Positions 17,913 to 28,200 of a DNA stretch of 64,000 nucleotides are shown piece after piece (positions within the stretch are counted from its first letter, which is position 1; every line of letters begins with the position of its first letter). Where the stretch lies: assembly GCF_043951865.1 (NCBI RefSeq), contig NZ_JBINJF010000005.1:1-64000 (forward strand), given 5' to 3'. The position numbers and the translations under genes were made by a program. The notes below the pieces were generated by a model. That model ran no database searches and was not told the origin of the DNA. It worked only from the letters and a program-made list of their open reading frames with translations. This DNA is from JAMQKA01 sp043951865 (GTDB lineage: Bacteria; Bacteroidota; Rhodothermia; Balneolales; Balneolaceae).

Positions 17913-20900
17913 TTAAAAATTAATATTGATACCCAATGTGAATACCCTGGAAATAGGATAATTTGAATTTCGTGTTTCACCCGGTCGAAGTGGATTACCG
18001 GATAACAGTTGCACTTCGGGATTCTGAAGATTTGTATTTGATATCCAGGCATTATGCACATTTACATAAAGTCTCGCTTCATTAGCTCCGACAGTACTTA
18101 AGAATCCATGATTAGCAGAACTGAAGGTATGTCCCAGCGTTACATCCCGGATCCAGATGTGTGAGTTATCAACGATCCAGGTACTTTGTGCATACCGGTG
18201 GATCACTCTGGACATGGCTCTCGGGATCAGTCCATCACCGGGATTTTCAGGCGACATCCATCGATCATTGGCTTCCGCGGATACGTTAAAAACGCCATCC
18301 AAATTCCAGAAATCCTCACGACCAGCCTGCATGGTTTCGCCTCCATGAGAACCCGTCATGGAGATGCTTAGATCAAAGCCTTTATAGTTCAGGGTATTGG
18401 TCAATCCCCAGGTGAAATCGGGATATGGATCCCCGATCCTGGCGAAATCGTCTATGGGCGTTATTTGACCGTCCCCATTAACATCCTTGTGCTTATAGGC
18501 ACCAGGAATAAACAAACGATTGGTATTGGGAGCAGGACCATTCGGGATATGTTCAGCTATCTCTTCATTGCTGCTGTAAAGTCCTTCAACTACATACCCG
18601 TAGAATTGCCCAATGGGATACCCTTCCTCGGTAATGTGCTTAGCGACCGAGACGGGAGATATAATTGGGGCATCCAGTTCTGTAACTTTGTTGGCGTTAT
18701 GATCGATATTAAAATTCAGATCCCAATTAAATAATGAATTACTGACAACGGTTGATTGTATGGCTAATTCAATTCCTTTATTGGTTACCTCCCCCCTGTT
18801 GACGAGGGCGTTACTAAAGCCGGAAGTAATGGGAGTTTCCACATTCAACAGCATGTTGCTGGTAACCTTGTTGTAGTAATCTACAGTGACATTTAACCGG
18901 TTCGCCAATAAACTGACGTCCAGCCCAACATTCAGCTGTTCAACTTCTTCCCATCCCAAATTGGGATTTCCCATGTTGGTAATGCTCCTGCCGGCAGCCT
19001 CTTGACTATTTAACGCGTAATCAGTTGATTCAACAACCCCCAAATGGGCATAATTGCCAATGTTGAAGTTTCCTGACTTCCCGTAACCCGCTCTTATCAT
19101 CAGGTTGTCAATTTTATCTGCTCCGCTGAGGAACGCTTCCTCAGACAGCCGCCAGCCAAGAGAAAAGGAAGGGAAGGTCCCCCATCGATTATCGGATCCA
19201 AATCTTGAGGAGCCGTCTCTTCGTATCGTAGCTGTGACCAGGTACTTATCCTGGTAATCATAGTTGACCCTTGCCAGGGTAGACACCAGTCCCCACTCGG
19301 CCGTATTTGTTGCGCCGCTTTGGGTCGGGGCAGCTCCCAGCGTTCTAATTTCATCATCCGCAAATCCACGACCCGTGACGTTTGCAAAATCTGTAGTTTC
19401 CTGTTGAACCGAAAGCCCGAGGACGGCATCAACACTGTGGTTTCTCCCGAAATCCGCATTATAATTAAGGGTGTTTTCGCTTAGCCAGTTAATGGAATTC
19501 GATGAATTAACATATCCCACCGCCTCGGTTGGGGGATATGTGTTAAACGATCCAACAGTGGTGGGCTTGTAGTACTCAGTCCTTGTATCGGACCAGTCAA
19601 AGTTGATGGTGGAATTAAATTCAAGTCCGTCAATCAACTCATACTCTACAAACGCATTCCCAATAGCTCTGCCCCTTCGCAGGGTATTCTCCACCTGCTT
19701 TGCCTGTAAAACAGGGTTGGGGAATGCGAGCATGCCATCTCCGTCGACCATGGGATTCAAGTTCCCATTCTCATCTCTGACGTCGGCTATCGGATTTACG
19801 AGATAGGCACTTGCATAATCCCCTGTTCGATATCCATCCGTGTCTCCCAGTTCTTGTTTCTCCAGAGATGGCGCGAGACGTAATCCCACGTCCAGCTTGT
19901 CACTCAATGTGGCATTCACATTTACTCGAAAATTGTATCGTTTGTACCCTGTTTCCAACAGCGTTCCCTCCTGGTCCAGGAAGTTTACAGAAACCATCGA
20001 TCTGATGGCCTCATTACCACCTCTTATGGTAATGTTTTGATTATGCATAAGCGCGTCCTCATGAATAAGGCTGGGCCAGTCGGTTCCCTCCCCATATTGT
20101 TCCGGGTTCCGATACATTTCAGGAATGTCTGACGGTTGGGGTTCCCTGTTTTCCCGCCATCGAATTAAATCCGAAGTCCTGTCATTCACAAGCTGAGCCC
20201 ACTCCCGGGCATCAAGAACCTCGACCATGCCTCGCTCTCTTACACTTTGCAACCCGACAGAGCTGTTGATTTCAATCTGTGTCTCGGGAGTTCCACTTTT
20301 GGTAGTCACCAAAATCACGCCATTCGCTCCCCTGGAACCATAAATTGCTGTTGCTGAAGCATCTTTCAAGACTTCAATTGATTCAATCTGGTTTGGAGCA
20401 ATGCTATTCAGCGGATTTGACTGTTGACTCGCTGAATTTGGAATGGGAAATCCATCTACTACATACAGCGGGTCATTCCCAGCACCAATTGAACCTATAC
20501 CTCTGATGCGAATAGTGGGTCCCGCACCCGGGGTTCCGCTGTAATTATTTACCTGGACTCCTGCCACTTTTCCGGTAATCGCCTGGTCGAGGCCCGTTAT
20601 CGGTTGTGAATCCAGATCCTCCATCGGTACTGAGGCTACAGAACCCGTCACATCTTTGCTCCTTTGGGTGCCATATCCCACGACCACCAATTCCTCCCCG
20701 CTCAATGCCTGCGGAGTTAATGCCACATCTAAACTCGTCCGACCATTAATTGGAACCTCATTCGTCTCGTAACCGATAAATGAAAACACCAGCGTGTCCT
20801 GCAGGCTCTCTACCGGCAGATCGTATTGGCCGTCAGAATTTGTGGCGGTTCCCTGGGTAGTGCCTTTAATTATGACGTTCACCCCGGGCAGCGGGTTCCC

Positions 20901-21392
20901 GGTTTGAGCTTCTGTCACCGTACCGCTGACACTTTCAAACGCTTTTTTAAAACTCTCCTCCAGCTTTTTACGAACGATTAAAACATCCCTGCTTGGAGGA
21001 AGCACAGCTTCCAAACTGGTTCCCTCAAGCAGTAAATCCAATGCTTCAAAAACAGATACTTCATTTACATTGACAGTAACTGTTTTATCGGGAATAGAAC
21101 TCGTTTGCAGCGCCAGCCCGACATTGACCTCATCAGCCAGCATTTTGAGCGCAGTAACCAGTTTTACTCCGCTAAACTCAAGGGAAACGCTTTTTTCGTT
21201 TTCTGATGAAGATTCATTCGCTACCCACTGCTTGTCATAGCTATGTTCTTGTTTCTCTGCTACCTGTAGATGAAGAGCAGTCACATTACCCACCCAACAT
21301 ATTAAAAATGAACAAAGAACAAGTGCAGAAATACTTTTTTTCCCAATCCCTAACACTTTAAGTAGATTTGTAAGTTTATTAACCATATTCAT
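17913..21392 (-). CDS. SusC/RagA-family TonB-linked transporter with STN domain (locus B)
   Basis: This 1159-residue outer-membrane importer has an N-terminal signal region (about residues 18-40), then an STN domain at about 68-145 (VSLEFSGVKLVTALKMLADEVNVGLAL, VFEALDLLLEGTSLEAVLP). A carboxypeptidase-like beta domain (VSGTVTEAQTGNPLPGVNVI), a plug (VVVGYGTQRSKDVTGSVASV; VLKDASATAIYGSRGANGV) and a barrel ending in FTLGININF follow. The STN domain normally needs a FecR partner, yet no sigma or fecR gene is in this locus. The N-terminal 150 residues are very similar to SusC C, and the promoter region carries the same bipartite motif as fecR C. Control by the locus C regulators is therefore a specific hypothesis. 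Substrate is presumed to be a sulfated glycan because two sulfatases follow. Confidence 0.97.
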   Translation of the reverse strand: MNMVNKLTNLLKVLGIGKKSISALVLCSFLICWVGNVTALHLQVAEKQEHSYDKQWVANESSSENEKSVSLEFSGVKLVTALKMLADEVNVGLALQTSSIPDKTVTVNVNEVSVFEALDLLLEGTSLEAVLPPSRDVLIVRKKLEESFKKAFESVSGTVTEAQTGNPLPGVNVIIKGTTQGTATNSDGQYDLPVESLQDTLVFSFIGYETNEVPINGRTSLDVALTPQALSGEELVVVGYGTQRSKDVTGSVASVPMEDLDSQPITGLDQAITGKVAGVQVNNYSGTPGAGPTIRIRGIGSIGAGNDPLYVVDGFPIPNSASQQSNPLNSIAPNQIESIEVLKDASATAIYGSRGANGVILVTTKSGTPETQIEINSSVGLQSVRERGMVEVLDAREWAQLVNDRTSDLIRWRENREPQPSDIPEMYRNPEQYGEGTDWPSLIHEDALMHNQNITIRGGNEAIRSMVSVNFLDQEGTLLETGYKRYNFRVNVNATLSDKLDVGLRLAPSLEKQELGDTDGYRTGDYASAYLVNPIADVRDENGNLNPMVDGDGMLAFPNPVLQAKQVENTLRRGRAIGNAFVEYELIDGLEFNSTINFDWSDTRTEYYKPTTVGSFNTYPPTEAVGYVNSSNSINWLSENTLNYNADFGRNHSVDAVLGLSVQQETTDFANVTGRGFADDEIRTLGAAPTQSGATNTAEWGLVSTLARVNYDYQDKYLVTATIRRDGSSRFGSDNRWGTFPSFSLGWRLSEEAFLSGADKIDNLMIRAGYGKSGNFNIGNYAHLGVVESTDYALNSQEAAGRSITNMGNPNLGWEEVEQLNVGLDVSLLANRLNVTVDYYNKVTSNMLLNVETPITSGFSNALVNRGEVTNKGIELAIQSTVVSNSLFNWDLNFNIDHNANKVTELDAPIISPVSVAKHITEEGYPIGQFYGYVVEGLYSSNEEIAEHIPNGPAPNTNRLFIPGAYKHKDVNGDGQITPIDDFARIGDPYPDFTWGLTNTLNYKGFDLSISMTGSHGGETMQAGREDFWNLDGVFNVSAEANDRWMSPENPGDGLIPRAMSRVIHRYAQSTWIVDNSHIWIRDVTLGHTFSSANHGFLSTVGANEARLYVNVHNAWISNTNLQNPEVQLLSGNPLRPGETRNSNYPISRVFTLGININF

Positions 21393-21565
21393 AGGTTCTT
21401 AATTTTATTTAGGTGTGTTTTCCATTGTCTTTGCATTTTCTACCACTGTGGTCTTGTAAGTTACATTTCCCATCCATTGTCGCTGTCTCAAAACCAATTT
21501 TCAACCATTAAGAGCTTTGGAAAAAGATTTTCCCCGGTATATACATTCACCTTGACTCTGTCCTC

Positions 21566-21601
21566 TATTACTTAGTACGTATCTGAAGGAGAGAAGTATT
21601 A
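21566..21601 (-). promoter_or_regulatory. Shared bipartite promoter-like motif 1 upstream of susC B
   Basis: On the minus strand this is TAATACT, 14 variable bases, then ACGTACTAAGTAATA. The same 7-base and 15-base blocks with identical 14-base spacing occur upstream of fecR C at 29805-29840, although the intervening bases differ. Conserved ends with a divergent spacer are what an ECF sigma promoter (-35 and -10) looks like. It lies about 175 bp upstream of the susC B ATG, implying a long leader. Confidence 0.65.
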
Positions 21602-21628
21602 AAGTTTTTTTAAATCATTTTACTTTGG

Positions 21629-21817
21629 AACGTGAGTTCGATATAGCGATCTCAACCAAAATGCCTGTTTGTCTTGAAATGGCAAGAAAACAGTCCCTCC
21701 TCGAGGAGGGTGGGCCAATCGCGTGGGTTTCGCGATTGGGTCGGGAGGTGCAGGCCTAACATAGAATAACACCCCTCCCGCCTCCGGCGGGACTCCCCTC
21801 AAGGGGAGATTAAAGTC
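21629..21817 (-). repeat. Interspersed repeat family III, copy 1
   Basis: Read on the minus strand this matches 61056-61226 on the plus strand over about 170 bp by eye. Shared blocks include CCTGCACCTCCCGACCCA, CCACCCTCCTC...GAGGGACTG, TTTTCTTGCCATTTCAAG and ACAGGCATT. This copy has an extra GC-rich stem-loop (about 21775-21805, CCCGCC-TCCGGCGGGA plus CCCCTCAAGGGG). It looks like a mobile or selfish intergenic element of unknown type, with no coding capacity. Confidence 0.65.
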
Positions 21818-21931
21818 CAGCCCCCCAAGAAATTAAAAAACAATTTTAAAGTTGGACGTTATATTGAACTCAGGTTTTTGGAGGAAGCGTCATTCCGTGA
21901 TTCCCCTTTTTTTTAAAAACATTTCACTTCT

Positions 21932-22050
21932 GGGAACCTTTGCAGAACCCTCTATATTTTGCTGGAAGATGGTTGTACCACCGACCTTGTTGATCGCTAA
22001 AACGGGAGTACAACTCCCTGAAAACGAAAAATTGAGGGTTTTGTAAAGCC
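21932..22050 (-). repeat. Interspersed repeat family I, copy 1
   Basis: On the minus strand it begins GGCTTTACAAAACCCTCAAT, contains the hairpin GGGAGTTGTACTCCC and ends GGTTCTGCAAAGGTTCCC. It aligns along its length with 31020-31130 and, at both ends only, with the short copy 59592-59638. It has no coding content and lies between the locus C sulfatase and susC B. Confidence 0.65.
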
Positions 22051-22316
22051 ATCTGTTAAATAATACCTCAAGGATGGAACATCCCTGTCTTGAAGAGAAA
22101 ATGGACTCCTCCACTGTCCCGTTGACTGCACTGAAGAGATCAGCCCATTTGTTTATCAGGAAAAAACGGGTAACCCTTTGACCCGGATTATTCACGAAAT
22201 AGAACAAATTACGGCTTAAGCCAATAATATTATTATATCTAGCGGAAGTACCCGGTAGCTCAAATTTGGGTATCCTCACAAATAGTTGCGAAATTTGGTG
22301 AATAATCCGGGTTAAA

Positions 22317-23684
22317 TTAATCCTCTGGTTCCCACCACTGGTTAAGCCGGGCCTGCAGCCGGTCGACTAACTCAGGATGTTCGTCTGCCAGGTTTTGGGT
22401 TTCTCCCGGGTCATCCATCACGTTAAACAGTTCCAGTGGTTTGTCCGGCAACTGTTCATCGCCGGGAACAATCAATTTCCAGGGACGCTGAAGGATCACC
22501 CGATGCTCCAGGCTCTTTCCCGGGACTTTCGGATCAATCATATCATGGGTGAAATCTTCACTGTATACGGTAGTTCGGTCGCGGCGATCTGGGGAGTTAA
22601 GGATATTAATGCCGGGAAGGTTCGATGGTCCCTCCACTCCGGCAGCCGCGAGAATGGTGGGGACAATATCCGTGCTGCTGACGAAGCTCGTCGTGTCCAT
22701 ACGCGCGTTGGTATGGCCCGGCCATTTGTACATAATCGGGGTGCGGATGCCCAATTCGTAGGGTGCCTGCTTGGAACCGGTCAGGTACCGGTTGGCCTCC
22801 TCAGGATTCTGTGCCCAACCGTTATCGGCTACGTATACGATCAGCGTATTTTCAGTTAACCCGCGCTGATCCAGTATATTCTGCAGTTCACCAACGGTCT
22901 GGTCAAACCACTCACACATCGCCCAGTAGCGGGCTACCGGCTCACTGGGAGCCCTGTCTATATATTTTTCAAGGAGTGAATCCGGGGGCGTATGCGGTGT
23001 ATGTGGCATAAACGGGGCATACCACAGGAAAAACGGCTGCTCCGCCTCCATGGATGTGTCTATAAAGTTGGAAATTGGCTCCATCCCCTCACGCCCGATG
23101 TCGAGGCCATCGTCCCCGTGGCGGCCACCCCGGGAGGGATCCCCGTGGGTCATCCCCTCGGTAAATCCTGCATCTTTCCAGCTTCCTTCCCACCACTTGC
23201 CGGTCTGGAACGAGCGGTACCCGGCCTGGCCCAGAAGGGTCGGCAGGTTAGGAATTTCCAAAAAATTTTGGGTGATCGGTTTATTTTGTTCTGCGCGCTC
23301 CAGCATCCACTCCTGGCCATATCGCTGCCCGTCAAAAGAGAATTCCGGGTCGTTGCCCGTTACCCTGTGCTGATGGGGAAACAGTCCTGTAGCCAGTGTT
23401 GCCAGCGAGGGACGGCACAACGGGGCCGCCAGGTATCCACGAGTAAAGGTCAGGCTCTCCTCGGCCAGCCCGTCGATGTTGGGGGTCTCGATGTGCGGAT
23501 GCCCCATAAAGCTGTAATCCGTCCAAGACTGGTCGTCGGAGATGATGAGCACGATGTTGGGCGGCGTCTCATCAATCTCCTCCTGACTTCTGGACTCCTC
23601 ATTTGAACTACATCCCACGAAAAGGAGCGAAAGTAAAACTACTCCCAAAAAGTTTTTTAACAGCATATAGTTAAGCTTCCCCAT
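22317..23684 (-). CDS. Type I sulfatase lipoprotein, C-R-P-S-L type (locus C)
   Basis: This 455-residue sulfatase has a lipoprotein signal (LLKNFLGVVLLSLLFVGCSS). Asp residues of the metal site lie in IISDDQSWTDYSFMG (Asp50/51) and the formylglycine motif is CRPSLATLATGLFPHQHR with Cys90. GKWWEGSWKDAGFTEGMTHGD and VADNGWAQNPEE match the family. It is a paralogue of the sulfatase at 14958-16346. The ATG at 23684 lies just past the susD C stop (23686), which suggests translational coupling; an in-frame ATG at 23666 is possible. It closes the C operon. The same sulfate ester class as the locus B paralogue is likely, but the exact substrate is unknown. Confidence 0.94.
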   Translation of the reverse strand: MGKLNYMLLKNFLGVVLLSLLFVGCSSNEESRSQEEIDETPPNIVLIISDDQSWTDYSFMGHPHIETPNIDGLAEESLTFTRGYLAAPLCRPSLATLATGLFPHQHRVTGNDPEFSFDGQRYGQEWMLERAEQNKPITQNFLEIPNLPTLLGQAGYRSFQTGKWWEGSWKDAGFTEGMTHGDPSRGGRHGDDGLDIGREGMEPISNFIDTSMEAEQPFFLWYAPFMPHTPHTPPDSLLEKYIDRAPSEPVARYWAMCEWFDQTVGELQNILDQRGLTENTLIVYVADNGWAQNPEEANRYLTGSKQAPYELGIRTPIMYKWPGHTNARMDTTSFVSSTDIVPTILAAAGVEGPSNLPGINILNSPDRRDRTTVYSEDFTHDMIDPKVPGKSLEHRVILQRPWKLIVPGDEQLPDKPLELFNVMDDPGETQNLADEHPELVDRLQARLNQWWEPED

Positions 23685-23685
23685 G

Positions 23686-25206
23686 CTAGTATCCCGGATT
23701 TTGTTCCATGTTGGGATTCAGAATTAACTCATTCTCCGGAATAGGATATAAGGTCATGTGAGATTCTACATTGAAAGCATTCTCATCCAGAGGGGTCGTT
23801 TCGGTAAAGGGCGTAGATGGATTTTCAACGGCCTCCTCACCATGGGCTCGCATGGTCTCCACCGCAGTGCCTGATCGAACCAGGTCATACCATCGTTTAT
23901 TCTCAAACGCCAGTTCAAACCTCCTTTCGTTCAGTAATGCCTGCCGAAAGGATTCCTGGTCAGGTAAATCGACCGGTGTTAATGCCGACAATCCCGCCCG
24001 GTCTCTTATCTCGTTGAGCAGATCAAAGGGCTCTCCCGTGTCGTATCCTTGTTCATTAATAGCCTCTGCGAGCATGAGCTTAACATCGGCGTAGCGGATC
24101 AGCGGCCAGTTGTGATTGGTGCGGGGAAAATTCTCATCGGTGGCCTCATCCCATTTTTTGATATATGGAACATTGGCTCCACCGGGATCGAAATAACCAA
24201 TTGAGACCTCCTTTCTCTCGTCATCTTCATCATAGGCATCAACCAATTGCCATGTAGGTAAATTTTTGCCCCATGTTCCATCGCCAACCAGGGTTGGAAT
24301 TACTTCCGGAAATCCTCCCACGGGAGAGAACTGAAACAGAAAGTTACTGGATTCCCCTTCGGACCCCTCTTTAAACGGGACTTCATGAATCATTTCCGAA
24401 TTAAATTTATTTTGGGGATCAAAAATATCAGAATAGTCAGCTAGCAGAGAATACCGATTTGAATTTATAATCTCTCTCAATTTTGTCTCGGCATCTGCGT
24501 AGTTACCTCGCCACAGGTGGACCTTGGCTAACACCGCTTTCGCTGCTCCACTTGTGGCCCGTCCCAGATTGGCGTTATCGTAGCCAGCCGGCAATAGCGA
24601 TTCCGCATCCTGCAGGTCCTGAATTATAGCATCATACACTTCATCTGTTGGGCTTTGGGTAATCTCAAAGGTATTTAACCCACTGTTGAAAGGCTCTAAA
24701 ATTAACGGAATATTGCCCCACAGCCGTACGGCTGTAAAATAGAAATAGGCTCTCAAAAATTTTAACTCGCCTTCCAGTCGCTGTCCCAGATCGGAATCAA
24801 TGGCTCCATTTTGAATTCCATCCTCTAATTTTGACAACGGTAAATTCGCATCTTTTATGCCCGTAAACAGGGTATTCCACGCATTCTCGATTTCCGGTTC
24901 ATCCGAGACCAACACGAACCAGTCTATACGAACCAGCGACCGCAACACGCCGCGATTTAGCCCGTTATCAAAATGGGTGTTGTCACTTCTCGCCTCCTCC
25001 AGTACATGGGCCTGGAGCACCCACTGTTGCAGCTGGTTATAGGCTGCATCGGTTGCCTGGATAAACTGGTCGTCATTCTGAAAAAAGGTTTCACTCGTTG
25101 CAATGGATTCAGGTTCCGGCTGCAAAAAATTCTCGCAACCCACCATTGAAACACCTGCCAGCCAAATTACTATTATCTTCAAATATATCATCCTTAAACC
25201 ATCCAT
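23686..25206 (-). CDS. SusD/RagB-family glycan-binding lipoprotein (locus C)
   Basis: This 506-residue SusD homologue has a signal peptide (MIYLKIIVIWLAGVSMVGC) with lipid attachment predicted at Cys24. Hallmarks are SETFFQNDDQFIQATDAAYNQL, LEGELKFLRAYFYFTAVRLWGNIPL, RATSGAAKAVLAKVHLWRG, FENKRWYDLVRSGTAVETM and TLYPIPENELILNPNMEQNPGY. It is 18 bp downstream of susC C and 2 bp upstream of the sulfatase ATG. It pairs with SusC C as the ligand-capturing lid. No damage is visible. Confidence 0.96.
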   Translation of the reverse strand: MDGLRMIYLKIIVIWLAGVSMVGCENFLQPEPESIATSETFFQNDDQFIQATDAAYNQLQQWVLQAHVLEEARSDNTHFDNGLNRGVLRSLVRIDWFVLVSDEPEIENAWNTLFTGIKDANLPLSKLEDGIQNGAIDSDLGQRLEGELKFLRAYFYFTAVRLWGNIPLILEPFNSGLNTFEITQSPTDEVYDAIIQDLQDAESLLPAGYDNANLGRATSGAAKAVLAKVHLWRGNYADAETKLREIINSNRYSLLADYSDIFDPQNKFNSEMIHEVPFKEGSEGESSNFLFQFSPVGGFPEVIPTLVGDGTWGKNLPTWQLVDAYDEDDERKEVSIGYFDPGGANVPYIKKWDEATDENFPRTNHNWPLIRYADVKLMLAEAINEQGYDTGEPFDLLNEIRDRAGLSALTPVDLPDQESFRQALLNERRFELAFENKRWYDLVRSGTAVETMRAHGEEAVENPSTPFTETTPLDENAFNVESHMTLYPIPENELILNPNMEQNPGY

Positions 25207-25224
25207 AATAAATCCCCTTTAAGT

Positions 25225-28200
25225 CTAAAACTTTAAGTTAATTCCAAGTGAATACGAGCGAGCCAACGGATTAACATAACTGTCAATTCCGGGTTGTACA
25301 GGATCACTGCTGGCCGAAACCTCAGGGTTAAACCCGGAATAATTATCGAACCGAGCAACATTGTCAATTGTAAATATGAAGCGAACCTGGCTCGTCCCTA
25401 TTTTTTGTGAAATCTGGCTGGGCAAGCTGTAACTCAGCTTTATATTTTTAATCCAAAGATGATCGCCCGGCTCCAGCCAGTCATCCATCCATTCCCGAGA
25501 ATTTGCATTAACCTCAGACCTTGGTACAAATCCGTTGCCCGGATTTTCAGGAGATTGCCATCTATCGAGAACCAATGTGCTGACATTCCAGCGAGCTACC
25601 TGGTTTAGGTCTACATCCCGGATTGTTGGCATAATTTGATATCCGAGCATGCTGGACAGCAATACGGAAAAGGAAAAATTCCGGTATGACAGTTGATTGT
25701 TAAAACCCAAAATCACATCTGGAGTCGGGTCTCCGATAACCGTCATATCATTTGTGCGATCGATAACTCCATCTCCATTCAAATCTTTATAATGGTTGGT
25801 TCCCGGCACTTTGGGGAGTCCTGCAAAATTAGCCGTATTTGGATCATTTGCTGTTTCCTCATTGAATAATCCCACACGCACCAGGCCCCACAGGGCTCCC
25901 ACTTCGTCCCCTACTTGCACGACGTTGGTACCGCCACGTCCTCCAAAACGCAGCCGGTCGATTTGTGCCGGCATCTTGGTAACTTCGTTTGTAGTCCACG
26001 AAATGTTTAAATTACTATTCCACTGTACTCCCCCGTTAAAATCCTTAAAGGCATTAATGGAAGCGTCAACGCCTTTATTGACCATTTCACCGATATTAAC
26101 TCTGGTACTTTGGAACCCTGAAGCTCCGGGTGTATTAACATTAAACAGCATGTTTTTTGTGGTCTTATTCCAGTATTCAACCTCCATGGTAATACTATTA
26201 TTCAGCATGCGGAGGGTGGTCCCTATTTGCCACTGTTCGGCTGTTTCCCATTGCAGGTCTTCATTACTTATGGCCGATAGTGATTTGGCTTCGCGCACAT
26301 TATCCCCAAATACCGCCCGCACGGAGGCAAGTCTTCCCAGGGCATCAAAATTGCCGATGGCATTGTTGCCCGTCTTGCCGTAACTCCCTCTCAACAGTAT
26401 TTCATCAATGAAAGCGTCATCAGGATAAAAATTTTCATTGGAAATTCGCCATCCCAGGGCCCCCGACGGAAAATTTCCATACCTGTTGTTTGCCCCCAGC
26501 CGGGATGACCCCTCGCGTCTAAAATTAAGTTCTGCCAAATATTTGTCCTGATAGTCATATTTTATTTGGCCAAAGACCGCCAGCAGCGACCATTCATAAT
26601 CACTGCTAAAACCATTCAGCTCTGCGGCCTCGGCAAAGTTTACGATCTCATCGGAGGGGAAGATGGCTCCATTCATTTGATCTGTAACGCCGGTCTCCTT
26701 TTGTGCGGTCTGTCCCAGTGTAACATTAAAGTCGTGCGCTCCCATAGATCTGGTGTAACGGAGTATGTTATCGATGCCCCAATTCTCTAATTTGAATATT
26801 TGGTTCGTCGCATTGTTATTCTGTGGAGGCCCGCCCCTGGAAAGATCACCCGGACCAGCGATACTGATTTGGCCTATGGTCGTAGGTTGGAATTGTTCGG
26901 TTTCACTGGTGAGCTGTCGCACATAAATGCGTGGCGCATAATGCAGGTTGTCCGTTATCCCCACATCAAAGTCTAAATTAGCTTGTAAGTCCCGGTTAAT
27001 AACCCTGTCGAGTTCTTCTTTAGCCTGAAATATCGGGTTAGGTCTGGCAAAAAAGCCCGGAGCGTCTCCCGGAACGAAAGGGATAAGATTACCATCCTCG
27101 TCATATGGAGATATGAGTGGGCTCCCTGTTATTGCAGCCCATAATCCACTCCTGTGTCCATCTGAAGGGATCCTGTTATTTTCCGTTCGCATACCATTTA
27201 AATTTAGTCCCATTTGTATGCTTTCAGAGAGATCCGCATCGATATTTGAACGCAAAGAAAAACGTTGGAAATCATCTGAAGGCAGCAGGCTCTTTTCTTC
27301 CAGATAACCGCCCGAAATAAAGGCCCTCAGATTTTCATTACCCCCTCGATAATTGAAATTGTGATTATGAGAGAACGAAGAACGGCCTTCCTGGATAAAT
27401 TCATCGAGCCAGTCGGTCCCTTCCGGACTTAACTCACCGCGTTCCAGGGCTTCCTGTGCGTCAAGAAACCGCTGAGGTATTGGTGTGGGAGTGGAAACAT
27501 TATTAAACTCATCGAGCTCCCGGATACGCTCTATATTAAATTGAACAGCCTCTTCAGCGTTTAACATCTGAGGCCTCCAGCTCTCCGGAAGCTCTTTAAT
27601 TAGAAGGGATGAGCTATAGGTAAATTCGCTCATCCCGGAAGCAGCATTTTTAGTTTCAACAAGAACAACTCCATTGGATCCTCTGGCACCATAGATAGCC
27701 GTTGCTGCCGCATCCTTCAAGACTGTAATACTCCCAATGTCATCAGGATTCAGCGTCTGCGGGAAACCTGTTCCTACGGGAAACCCATCAACCACAATTA
27801 ATGGTTCTACTCCGGCATTGACCGAGCTCGTTCCCCGAACTCTAATAATTGGAGGAGAACCGGCAGCACCGGTACCATCCTGAATACGAACACCGGAAAC
27901 GCGGCCTTTTAATAAATCTCCCGCTTGTGGAGTATTTTGATCACTCAAATTCAAATTATCCGTATTAACCGTGGAAATACCTGAAACTACATCTTCCCTT
28001 CTCTGCGTGCCGTAACCCACAACCACCAGCTCTTCACCGGAAATGGCCTGGGATTGCAACGCCACATCAATATCCGTGCGTCCATTTATTGGCACTTCCT
28101 GTGTCTGGTACCCGATAAAGGAAAACACGAGCGTATCCTGCAGCGAAGGTACATTCAGCTCAAATCCCCCCTCACTGTCGGTAGAAGTTCCCGTGGTGGT

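Larger units (their letters stand above)
21393..22316. other. Intergenic region upstream of susC B
   Basis: About 920 bp with no supported gene lie between the locus C sulfatase and susC B. It contains promoter motif 1 (21566-21601), one copy of repeat family III (about 21629-21817) and one copy of repeat family I (21932-22050). Short frames within these repeats are not treated as genes because their homology to other window segments follows the DNA repeat rather than a protein. A segment at about 22050-22310 shows nothing recognisable. Confidence 0.5.

Noticed and set aside
21620..21802. Short frame resembling a short frame at 61029-61292
   Set aside because: The similarity follows the DNA of repeat family III, including non-coding parts, so it is not evidence of a conserved protein.
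21890..22279. 129-codon minus-strand frame upstream of susC B
   Set aside because: It runs through repeat family I and has no recognisable domain or plausible start signal.
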